A DNA stretch of 38,067 nt from Alphaproteobacteria bacterium (GTDB lineage Bacteria; Pseudomonadota; Alphaproteobacteria; Caulobacterales; Caulobacteraceae), in NCBI GenBank assembly GCA_025350685.1, contig JANXXK010000185.1, forward strand, positions 1-38,067. Reading direction: 5' to 3'. A model generated the notes under the pieces. It made no database searches. It saw only the letters and a program-made list of their open reading frames with translations, and was not told the DNA's origin. The translations under genes and the position numbers were made by a program. Below, in pieces: positions 1 through 8,000 of this stretch (positions are counted from its first letter, which is position 1; every line of letters begins with the position of its first letter).

Positions 1-121
1 GCGCGCGCATTCCGTAGTAGGAGAACTTCTCCCACATCTCGGTCAGGAACAGGATCGTCAGCCCGCGCGGCTGGCCGAACCACTGCGGCTCCGAGGCGGC
101 GTCCGCGGTGTTGGCGGTCAT
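1..121 (-). CDS. POT/PTR2-family peptide transporter, N-terminal part
   Basis: Only the first 40 codons lie in the window; the gene runs off the left edge. The reading is [20 protein letters not shown] followed by a first membrane helix containing [14 protein letters not shown]. This matches the ExxE(R/K)FxYYG signature of helix 1 in proton-coupled oligopeptide transporters (POT/PTR2), where the glutamates take part in proton coupling. The protein should therefore import di- or tripeptides across the inner membrane. It is the third gene of a minus-strand run behind two exported serine hydrolases, 22 bp after the stop of the second. A GGAGACC sequence lies about 10 nt before the ATG. The context suggests uptake of peptides released by the hydrolases. 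The family call is firm despite the short piece; the substrate is unknown. Confidence 0.85.
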   Translation of the reverse strand, partial: MTANTADAASEPQWFGQPRGLTILFLTEMWEKFSYYGMRA

Positions 122-143
122 GGCGTTTTAGGTCTCCGGCCGG

Positions 144-1745
144 CTAGTGTAGCGCAACGCCGGCCGTGGCCAGCCGGGTGAAGTCCAGGTCCTGGAAATC
201 AAAGCTGAAGTCGGTGGTGGGCGACAGGGGCGCCATGGTCATGCCGCTGACCGCGCCGTCGAAGCCGGTGCGGAAGTTGACGACGGCGTCGGCCTTCAGG
301 CTGCGGTCATCCCAGCGCACGACGAAGACGTTGCCCTTCATCACCTGCAGGTCGCCCTGCAGGTCGGCGGTCCGGCTGAAGACCAGGCGCAGCTTTTCGC
401 CCTGCCGGCGCACCGTCGCATCGCCGCGCCAGGCGTCGTGATATAGGCCGACATAGGCGTCGAGCGGCAGGAAGGCGTGCCCCCCGGAGGCCTGGATCGC
501 CGCGTCGGCGTCCCGATCGGCCTTCGCCTCCTGCTTCGCCTGATCGGCTGACAGCTGCTGGTAGAGCGCCACCCAGTCGCGTGACGTCTTGCCGAGCATG
601 GCGTCGAGCAGGGACGCCAGCATCGCGCCCCGGCCGGCGCTCTGTTGATTGGTCAGCACGATGACGCCCACATGCTGTTCGGGCAGCAGGGACACCGCGC
701 TGACCATTCCCACCAATGCCCCGGTGTGTTGCACGCGCAGCGCGCCCTGATAGTCCTCGATGAACCAGGCCAGTCCGTAGTCGCGAAAGTGGGTCTGCGT
801 CAGAGCGGCAGACTCCTCCAGTGGCGCAACGATGGTCTGCGGCGTCCACATCTCCTTGTGCTGGGCCACGCTGAACAGCGCCGATCCGTCGGCGAAGCGC
901 CCGTCGGCCAGTTGCAGGTTCGCCCAGGCGGCCATGCCCTTGGCGTTGCATTGGATGGACCCGGCCGGGTCGTAGGCGGTGCTGGGATCCGGCGCGATCT
1001 CGGTCAACTTGCCGTCGATGACGACATGCGGCGCGGCCACATTGCGGTTGCCTGCCGCCATGCTCAGCGTGGCTTTGCAGCCGCCGCCCAGACGATCGAG
1101 GATCCGGGTCTGGACGAAGTTCTCCCAGCTGATCCCGGTGACCGCCGGGATCAGCTCGCCGGCGACGATGTAGAGCAGGTTGTCATAGGCAAACTTGGAC
1201 CGGAAGCTCGATGCGGGCTGGAAATAGCGCAGGTTGTGGATGATCTCAGCCCGGGTGAAATCGCTTGGCGGGAACAGCATCAGGTCCCCGGACCCCAGGC
1301 CCAGGCCGCTGCGGTGGGTGAGCAGGTCGCGGATGGTCAGCTCGCGCGTCACATAAGGGTCGGACAGGCGAAAGCCCGGCAGGCGGTCGATCACCTTGTC
1401 GTCCCAGTGGAGCTTGCCCTCGTCGACGAGGATGGCCAGCGCCGCCACGGTGAACGCCTTGGTGTTCGAGGCGATGCCGAAGAGGGTGTCGGCGTCGGCC
1501 TTGTCGGGCTTTCCGACCGCCAGGACGCCGTACCCCTTGGCGAACAGCACCTTGCCGTCCTTGACGATCGCGACGGCCATGCCGGGGACGGCGAACGTCT
1601 GCTGGATGGTCGCAGCCAGGCGATCGATGTCCTGCGGCCGCGCGCCCGGCGGCAGTGTCGGACCGGCTGGGGGCGCGGCCCAGCCCGGGGACGCCACCGC
1701 CATCGCCAGCGCACAGGCGGCCATCAGCTCACGCAGAATTCTCAT
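144..1745 (-). CDS. Exported class C beta-lactamase-fold serine hydrolase
   Basis: This 533-aa protein has a signal peptide (MRILRELMAACALAMAVASPGWA) and a beta-lactamase/transpeptidase fold. The catalytic motifs are SNTK at residues 93-96 (nucleophile Ser93, Lys96), YDN at 187-189 and HTG at 340-342. A C-terminal beta-rich domain (about 425-530, beginning YVGLYHDAW) resembles the DUF3471 lipocalin-like extension found on many such hydrolases. Members include esterases, D-aminopeptidases and the linear-peptide hydrolase MlrB as well as true AmpC lactamases, so drug resistance should not be assumed. The open frame extends far upstream, but the signal peptide and a GGGGGCGG ribosome site just before 1745 fix this start. 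It lies 44 bp after a related hydrolase and 22 bp before a peptide transporter, which suggests one operon acting on periplasmic peptides. Confidence 0.9.
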   Translation of the reverse strand: MRILRELMAACALAMAVASPGWAAPPAGPTLPPGARPQDIDRLAATIQQTFAVPGMAVAIVKDGKVLFAKGYGVLAVGKPDKADADTLFGIASNTKAFTVAALAILVDEGKLHWDDKVIDRLPGFRLSDPYVTRELTIRDLLTHRSGLGLGSGDLMLFPPSDFTRAEIIHNLRYFQPASSFRSKFAYDNLLYIVAGELIPAVTGISWENFVQTRILDRLGGGCKATLSMAAGNRNVAAPHVVIDGKLTEIAPDPSTAYDPAGSIQCNAKGMAAWANLQLADGRFADGSALFSVAQHKEMWTPQTIVAPLEESAALTQTHFRDYGLAWFIEDYQGALRVQHTGALVGMVSAVSLLPEQHVGVIVLTNQQSAGRGAMLASLLDAMLGKTSRDWVALYQQLSADQAKQEAKADRDADAAIQASGGHAFLPLDAYVGLYHDAWRGDATVRRQGEKLRLVFSRTADLQGDLQVMKGNVFVVRWDDRSLKADAVVNFRTGFDGAVSGMTMAPLSPTTDFSFDFQDLDFTRLATAGVALH

Positions 1746-1789
1746 GACCGCCCCCGGGGATAGACGTGTCGCTGATAGGGCCGACCGCT

Positions 1790-3778
1790 TCAATAGACGA
1801 TCTGCGCCGTGATCAGGTGCAGGCTGAACGCGAACCAGATGGCGGCGAGACAGGCGAGCGCGATCGCGACGCTGGACACCTTGGCCCACCAGCCGCGCGA
1901 CGGATCGGCGAACACCGCGCCCACATTCATCAGCGGGGCAACGGTTCCGACGACGCCGATCACGCCGACCAGCTGGATCAGCCGGAAGACCCAGTCCTTG
2001 CTGCTGCTCAGCGCCGCCAGGTCCTTGAGGCCCGCGGTGAGCAGCCAAATCCACAGCGCCGTGAAGATGACGAAAATCACGCAGACCGCGCGCGTCAGGC
2101 GGTAGAGCATAGCCGACCGGCCCTGCAGCTCGAAGCTGTGGCCGTAGCGCCGGCGGATGATGGCCGCCAGCGGCCAGCTCAGGGCGGCGATCACCAGCAC
2201 CCCCATCGTGAAATAGAACAGCGGCTGGTTCCAGGCCGCCGACATCAGGCCCGAGACCGGCTGAACGCCCAGCGCCGGAGGAAGGTCGTCGGCCATGACG
2301 AGCACGGGCTTGCCGTCGCGCACCACCGCCGCGGCGCGGCTGTCGCCGCCCACTTCCTGGTACTGAAATGGGCCGATCTCGCGCCAATGCTTGGACTGGT
2401 TGTTCAGGCCTTTGAAGCCTGAGATGGTGATCACGCCATCCTTGTCCGAAGAGATCTTCGTCTGGCCGACCAGGAAATTGGCGATCCTGAGCCAGCCCGA
2501 ATCCGAGCGGCGGGTGTCGATGTAGTAGCCGGAGAGCGTCTTGCCGTCGGCCTTGGCGTCCTTCCAGGTCGGCGCTTCGGGACCCTTCGGCGCCGGGAAA
2601 TAGCGGTCGCTGAAGCCCTTGAAGACCGAGGACCTGACGTTGTGCGCGGCCCCGGCGGCGCCGGCGCTGTTGAACGAGATGAACAGGCCGACGTGGTCGT
2701 CGAGGTAGAGGTGCAGGTCGCTGTGGAAGTGGTTGGTGTCACCGGCATGGCCGATCACCCGATGGCCATTACCGGGCTCCTGATAGAAGCCCAGCGCCAT
2801 GGCCGGGAGTGTCGGCACGGGCGTGAACTGGGGGCTGTGCATCAGTTCGGCGGTCTTGGCCGACAGGATGCGCTGGCCGTTGAATTCGCCGTCCTGCAGG
2901 TGGGCGATCATGAAACGGCCCATGTCGGAGCCGGTGGCGGCCAGCGCGCCGGCCGGCGACATGCCGATGAGCTCATAGGTGCCGGCCGGCTGGGAGGCCA
3001 CGGGGTAGCCCTTGGCCATGGTCGCCGCGAGCGCGGGCGGCAACGGCTGGGCGAACGTCGAATGGTTCATGCCCAGCGGGGCGAAAATGTGCCGCGCGAT
3101 GTAGTCCTCGAACCGTTCACCCGACACGCGCTCGACGATGTAGCCGGCGAGCGAGGCGCCGTAGTTTGAATAGGCCGGCGTCACGCCCGGCGGATAGATG
3201 CGGGCCGGCACGGCGCCTTTCAGCAGGTCGCCCAGGCTCTTGAGCTTCTTCGGATCGGTGGAAATCAGATCCTTGGCCGCGTCGGAGAAACCCGCCGAGT
3301 GGGTCATCAGCTGCCGCAGGGTGACCGGCTTGCCGTCGTAGGGTGGGATCTTGAAGTCCAGGTACCGGTTGACGTCGGCGTCGAGATCGAGCTTGCCGGC
3401 CTCGACCTGCTGCATCACCGCCGTCCAGGTGAAGGTCTTGGAGACCGAGCCCGGGCGGAACAGCGTCGTCTCCGGATCCACCGGCCGGCGCGCCTTCACG
3501 TCGGAGAGGCCATAACCTCGTTCGAACAGGACCTGCCCGTCCTTGACGACGACGATCACCGCGCCGGCGATATCGGCGCGGTTGATGGCGTCCGGCAGCA
3601 GGCCATCGAAAAAGGCGCCAACGTCGTCTGCGGTCAGCGCATGGACCGGGGTCGTGGCTGCGGGCGCCGGCGCGGCGGAGCCGGGCGCGTTTGCGGAGAG
3701 GTGCGCCGGCGCTTCTGCGAAGCCCCCGAGAGTCAGCAACATCGCCCCGAGCGCGGCGAACCTCAAAACTGGATGCAT
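1790..3778 (-). CDS. Serine hydrolase (beta-lactamase family) with C-terminal membrane helices
   Basis: This 662-aa protein has an N-terminal signal (MHPVLRFAALGAMLLTLGGFAEA) and a class C beta-lactamase-fold domain at about 45-395. The motifs are SVSK at 111-114, YSN at 203-205 and HAG at 344-346. An intermediate beta domain (about 405-505) is followed by roughly four hydrophobic helices at 522-541, 562-583, 599-621 and 635-657, so the catalytic domain is probably tethered on the periplasmic side of the inner membrane. The start is chosen at 3778 because AGGGGGC lies about 8 nt upstream and the signal peptide begins there; the frame itself stays open a further 18 codons. It is the first gene of the run leading to the second hydrolase and the POT transporter. 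It faces the XRE-cupin regulator across a 304-bp AT-richer gap. The substrate is unknown; a peptide, ester or amide is possible. Confidence 0.88.
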   Translation of the reverse strand: MHPVLRFAALGAMLLTLGGFAEAPAHLSANAPGSAAPAPAATTPVHALTADDVGAFFDGLLPDAINRADIAGAVIVVVKDGQVLFERGYGLSDVKARRPVDPETTLFRPGSVSKTFTWTAVMQQVEAGKLDLDADVNRYLDFKIPPYDGKPVTLRQLMTHSAGFSDAAKDLISTDPKKLKSLGDLLKGAVPARIYPPGVTPAYSNYGASLAGYIVERVSGERFEDYIARHIFAPLGMNHSTFAQPLPPALAATMAKGYPVASQPAGTYELIGMSPAGALAATGSDMGRFMIAHLQDGEFNGQRILSAKTAELMHSPQFTPVPTLPAMALGFYQEPGNGHRVIGHAGDTNHFHSDLHLYLDDHVGLFISFNSAGAAGAAHNVRSSVFKGFSDRYFPAPKGPEAPTWKDAKADGKTLSGYYIDTRRSDSGWLRIANFLVGQTKISSDKDGVITISGFKGLNNQSKHWREIGPFQYQEVGGDSRAAAVVRDGKPVLVMADDLPPALGVQPVSGLMSAAWNQPLFYFTMGVLVIAALSWPLAAIIRRRYGHSFELQGRSAMLYRLTRAVCVIFVIFTALWIWLLTAGLKDLAALSSSKDWVFRLIQLVGVIGVVGTVAPLMNVGAVFADPSRGWWAKVSSVAIALACLAAIWFAFSLHLITAQIVY

Positions 3779-4082
3779 CCTGTAGCCCCCTGGATCAGCC
3801 CGGGATGGAACCTGTCCCCACCCCACAGCCAAAGTTCGCGCCCGAAACCGATCCGGCCGAACCGGAGCGAGGCTTCGACATCGCCGGCGGGGCGTCTACC
3901 CTGCCCTCGCCACGCGACCGAATGCTGGTGATCAGTTCATATTATTTCCTTTTTCGCAAGCTGTTTCAGATTTGGATATATTGCTGCTCAGTTGGGAAAT
4001 TCGGAAGGTCGCGGAGGGGCGGCTTGGATTTCTGCGCCAAGCCCGTAGTAGGGTGTGCAAACGGATGCGGAGCTGAGGGCTC
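3779..4082. promoter_or_regulatory. Divergent intergenic region, hydrolase operon / XRE regulator
   Basis: These 304 bases separate the minus-strand hydrolase operon from the plus-strand XRE-cupin gene. The part from about 3930 to 3990 is clearly richer in A and T than the surroundings (for example CATATTATTTCC and GGATATATTGC), as expected for promoters. An inverted repeat GGCTTGG/CCAAGCC lies at 4021-4027 and 4037-4043. No confident protein-coding gene lies here; open frames crossing it have no recognisable product. Divergent placement makes it the likely site where the XRE protein controls both directions, but exact promoters and operators cannot be assigned from sequence alone. Confidence 0.5.
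4021..4043. promoter_or_regulatory. Inverted repeat upstream of the XRE-cupin gene
   Basis: GGCTTGG and CCAAGCC are perfect 7-bp complements separated by 9 bases, ending 39 bases before the GTG start of the regulator. It could be an operator for the adjacent XRE protein (autoregulation is common in this family) or a leader hairpin. There is no T-run, so a terminator is less likely. Confidence 0.35.
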
Positions 4083-4766
4083 GTGAACAGCAAAGCCAAG
4101 CCAGGGGCGGTCCTGAAGAGCCTGCGGCTCGCCAACGGCTGGACCCTGGCCGAAGTGAGCCGGCGCACCGGCCTGCCCGTCTCGACCCTGTCGAAGGTCG
4201 AGAACGACAAGATGTCGCTCAGCTACGACAAACTGGCCCGGATCAGCCGCGGGCTGGAAATCGATATCGGCCTGCTGTTCGCGATGGACGGCGCCGCGGC
4301 GCCGCTCAGCCTGGTGACCGGGCGGCGCAGCATCACCCGGGCCGGCGAAGGTCGTGTCATCGAGACGGAGACCTACGGCCACATCTATCCGGCGACAGAT
4401 CTGCTCAACAAACGCTTCGTGCCGATCGTGGCCGAGGTGCGCGCGCGGTCATTGTCCGAGTTCAGCGAACTGATCCGCCACCCCGGCGAGGAATACACCT
4501 TCGTCCTCGAAGGGACCGTGGAACTGCACACCGATCTTTACGCGCCGGTGACGCTGGAAGTCGGGGATTCGATCTACTTCGACAGCGGCATGGGCCATGT
4601 CTACCTGTCCGCCGGCCCGGGCTTTTGCCGCGTTCTGTCCATCTGTTCGGGCGAGGAGTCCCAGCTCATCGCCGCCTCGAAGGGTTCGGACCCGTCGGTC
4701 GAGGAAGACGCCTTGCCCACGAAGTCGGTCACGCCAGCGGATCGGCGACGCGCGGGTAGAAGTTGA
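4083..4766 (+). CDS. XRE-family transcriptional regulator with C-terminal cupin domain
   Basis: This 227-aa protein begins with a helix-turn-helix of the XRE type (about residues 9-65; the recognition stretch is LAEVSRRTGLPVSTLSKVEN). A cupin beta-barrel follows at about 145-205, with HPGEEYTFVLEG and GDSIYFDSGMGHVY. This HTH-plus-cupin layout is typical of regulators of amine, amino-acid and sulfur metabolism (PuuR/SutR type), where the cupin binds a small ligand. The start is a GTG at 4083 with GAGG close upstream; the nearest upstream ATG frame ends at once. It diverges from the serine hydrolase/transporter operon, which it plausibly regulates. Its 3' end overlaps the end of an MlrC remnant on the other strand by 38 bases. 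Confidence 0.9.
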   Translation: MNSKAKPGAVLKSLRLANGWTLAEVSRRTGLPVSTLSKVENDKMSLSYDKLARISRGLEIDIGLLFAMDGAAAPLSLVTGRRSITRAGEGRVIETETYGHIYPATDLLNKRFVPIVAEVRARSLSEFSELIRHPGEEYTFVLEGTVELHTDLYAPVTLEVGDSIYFDSGMGHVYLSAGPGFCRVLSICSGEESQLIAASKGSDPSVEEDALPTKSVTPADRRRAGRS

Positions 4767-4908
4767 GGTCCGCTTTCCTCGCGTAAGGCAAGGCCGCGAA
4801 ATCCATCTCGATGGCCCCTCGGGTGGCGACCTGGATGAACTTCGAGGCGATCGGCGCAAAGCCGGTCTGGAAGTGCTGGCTCGACTTCACCGCGACGATC
4901 CGCTTGCC
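4729..4908 (-). pseudogene. C-terminal remnant of an MlrC-family (M81) metallopeptidase
   Basis: The minus strand encodes GKRIVAVKSSQHFQTGFAPI followed by a segment ending FAALPYARKADLNFYPRVADPLA and a stop. This is the characteristic C-terminus of the MlrC/DUF1485 family, with its conserved VKS-QHF--GFAPIA block. Only about 60 of the usual roughly 490 residues remain. Reading upstream, the frame continues without family likeness for about 20 codons and then meets a stop at 4975-4977. No N-terminal metal-binding part is present before the glucan synthase ends at 5072. It is therefore a decayed gene whose native 3' end survives. Its final 38 bases overlap the convergent XRE-cupin gene, and it sits near MlrB-like hydrolases and a peptide transporter. 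The family call rests on motif recall; the pseudogene status is clear. Confidence 0.75.
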
Positions 4909-5071
4909 CGAGGCGCACCCCCACGTCGCGCGCATCCTCACAAAGTTTTGCCGCACGATATTTGATCGGCCGCGCTACGCCGCAGCCATCCTCGGCTCAG
5001 ACTAGGGGCGCAGAGACAATCGACGGGTTGACGGCGTGCACCGCCATCCCGCCTGGCCAGGCCGCTTCGCG

Positions 5072-8000
5072 TCAGCCCAGACGGACGGCCAGGCGATGGA
5101 CAGCGCCATCATCGATCAGCGGGATCTGTAGCGGCCGGGCGGCGATCGCTTCACCGTCCAGGTCGGCCGCGGCGATGATCCCGGACGCGCCTTGCGGATT
5201 CTCGACGACAATGTCGTAGCGTGACGCGCCGTGGCGCAGGGCGATCTCATAGCCCGGCCAGGACTTTGGGATGCACGGCTCGAGATGCAGCAGGCCGCCC
5301 TCGACGCGAAGGCCGAGGATGCTTTCGACACCGGCGCGTTGCATCCAGCCCGCCGAGCCCGTGTACCAGGTCCAGCCGCCGCGCCCCACATGGCCCGCTG
5401 CGGAATAGACATCGGCCGCCACCACATAGGGTTCGACCTTGTAGCGGTGCATGTCGGTGCGCGTACGTGCGTGGTTGATCGGATTGAGCATCCAGAAGAG
5501 CGCCGCGGCGTGGTCGCCCTCGCCGAGCCCGGCAAAGGCCATGACCGACCACAGAGCCGCATGGGTATACTGCCCGCCGTTCTCGCGCAGGCCCGGCGGA
5601 TAGCCCTTGATATAGCCGGGATCGAGCGGCGTGCGGTCGAACGGCGGGGTGAACAGCAGCGCCAGCCCGTCCCGCGGCCGGATCAGCTCGCGCTCGACAG
5701 CGGCCATGGCCTTGGCCGCGCGGTCCGGCCGCGCGGCGCCCGACAGCACCGCCCAGGACTGGCTGATGGAGTCGATACGGCACTCTTCGTTCGTCGCCGA
5801 ACCGAGGGGCTCGCCGTCGTCGAACCAGGCGCGACGGTACCAGTCGCCATCCCAGGCCTGGCTTTCCTGGGCCAAGGCCAACGCGCGCATGCGCCCGCGC
5901 CACCTCGCCGCCCGGGCGGTGTCCTTGCGGGCGTCGGCGAGGTCGGCGAACCCGCCGAGCGCGGCGTGCAGCAGCCAGCCGAGCCAGACGCTCTCGCCCC
6001 GACCCCCTTCGCCGATGCGGTTCATGCCGTCGTTCCAGTCGCCGCCGCCGATCAGCGGCAGGCCGTGGCGTCCGACCTCCAGACTGGCGTCCAGCGCCAG
6101 CGCGCAATGCTCGTAGAGGCTGGCGGTCTGCGGTGCGTCGGTCGGCTGGAAGAAGTTGTCGCTCTCGCCCGGTTCGAGCGCCTGGCCGGCGATGAACGGC
6201 ACCACCTCGTCAAGCACGGCGGTGTCGCCGCTGACCCGGACATAGTGAGCGGCGACGTAGGCCAGCCAGGCCCGGTCGTCAGAGATGCGGGTGCGCACGC
6301 CGGCCCCGGAATGCGGCAGCCACCAGTGCTGAACATCGCCTTCGATGAACTGCCGGCCGGCGGCCCTGAGCAGGTGCTCCCGAGTCAGCGCCGGCAGGAC
6401 CCCGGCCAGCGACATGCAGTCCTGCAGCTGATCGCGGAAGCCGTAGGCGCCGCTGGCCTGATAGAATCCGGACCGCGCCCAGACCCGGCAGGCGAGGGTC
6501 TGATAGACGCACCAGCCATTGAGCATGAGGTCCATGGACCGGTCGGGGGTGGTCACCTGGACGCCGCCCAGGACCCCGTCCCAGAATTCCTGGACGTCAG
6601 CGAGGATGGTGTCGAGGTTGGTCTTGCGGTAGCGGACGACCAGTTCGCGCGCCTGGTCCTCGTCTTCCGCGTCACCTAAGAAGAAGTCGATCTCCATCAC
6701 CGCGTTCGGCGGCAGATCAATGGTCGCCTGAAGGGCGGCGCAGCTGTCGAGGCCCGAACCCACCCGGCCGGATAGCGGCTGCGACCGAGCCAGCGCGGCG
6801 GGCCAGGCCAGCGCGCCGTTGCGGCCGATGAACTCGCGCCGGTCGCCCGTCCAGCTGGACTGCCGTCCGCCGAGGTCCGCGAAGGCGACCCGGCTGCCGA
6901 ACGCCGGGTTCCATGGGTTGTTCGCCAGCATCGCGCCGGTCACCGGGTCCATGTGCGTGGTGACGAACGGTCCAGACGCGCTGCGCGAAGCGCCGAGCAC
7001 CCATTCGACATAGGCCGTGACCGACAGGCGCCGGGTCCGGTTGGTCAGGTTGCGCAGGGTCAGCCGCGATATCTTGATGGGATCGGCAAGCGGCACGTAT
7101 TCCACGAGGTCCGAGCGCACGCCGTGCGAGGCATGGGTGAAGCGGCTGTAGCCCCAGCCGTGCCGCGCCTCATAGGTCGCGGCCTCGTCCCGGATCGGCA
7201 GCGCCGTCGGGCTCCACAGCTCGCCCGTTTCCTCGTCCCTGAGATAGAGGGCCTGGCCGGGCTGGTCGGCCACCGGGTCATTGGACCACGGCGTGATCTG
7301 ATGCTCGCGGCTGTTCACCGACCACACATAGCCGCCGCCTTCGGCCGACGCCTGAAAGCCGAAGTTGGGATTGGCGACGACGTTGATCCAGGGCGCGGGC
7401 GTCGACTGGCCCGGCCCGAGGATCGTCAGATACTCGCGCCCTTCCTCGGCGAAACCGCCGAGCCCGTTGAAGTATTCCACGCCCGGCGGCGGACGTGAGA
7501 CCTGAAGCTCGGAGATGGCCCTGGCGTGCGCCGGCGTCACCCGGGGCGACGGAGCGGCCTCGGGCGCGCGCTCGAGCTGGTCGACGAGGCGGCCGCGGTC
7601 GGCGACCAGGACGACGCGGGCGACCGACGCCAGCAGCGAGACGGCCTCCGGCGTGGCGAGGTCGGCGCGCAGGATGAAGATGTGGCCGGGAGGCTGTTCC
7701 TCGCCCAGCGGCCGTCGGGACTGGCTGGCTCTGACCAGGGTCTCGATCGCCACATGCAGGTCCTGCACATAGGAGGTTGGCCGTTCGTTGAGGATGACCA
7801 GGTCGGCGGCGAAACGCTTGATCCGCCAGTACTCCAACGCCTGCAGCGCCTCGCGCACGAGGTCGAGATGGTCGGGATCGGAGATCCGGACCAGCATGAT
7901 CGGCAGGTCTCCGGAAATGCCCAGCGGCCAAAGCTCCGGCTGACCGCCGCTGCCGCTGGCGATCGCCTCGGACGCGGACCGCAGCGTCGGCGCCGCATAG

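Noticed and set aside
1746-2387. A 214-codon N-terminal extension of the first serine hydrolase.
   Set aside because: It overlaps the upstream hydrolase in another frame, has no similarity, and a signal peptide with a ribosome site begins at 1745.
144-3778. Reading the two beta-lactamase-fold proteins as antibiotic-resistance genes.
   Set aside because: Their motifs (SNTK/YDN/HTG and SVSK/YSN/HAG), extra C-terminal domains and peptide-transport context fit general serine hydrolases better than AmpC lactamases.
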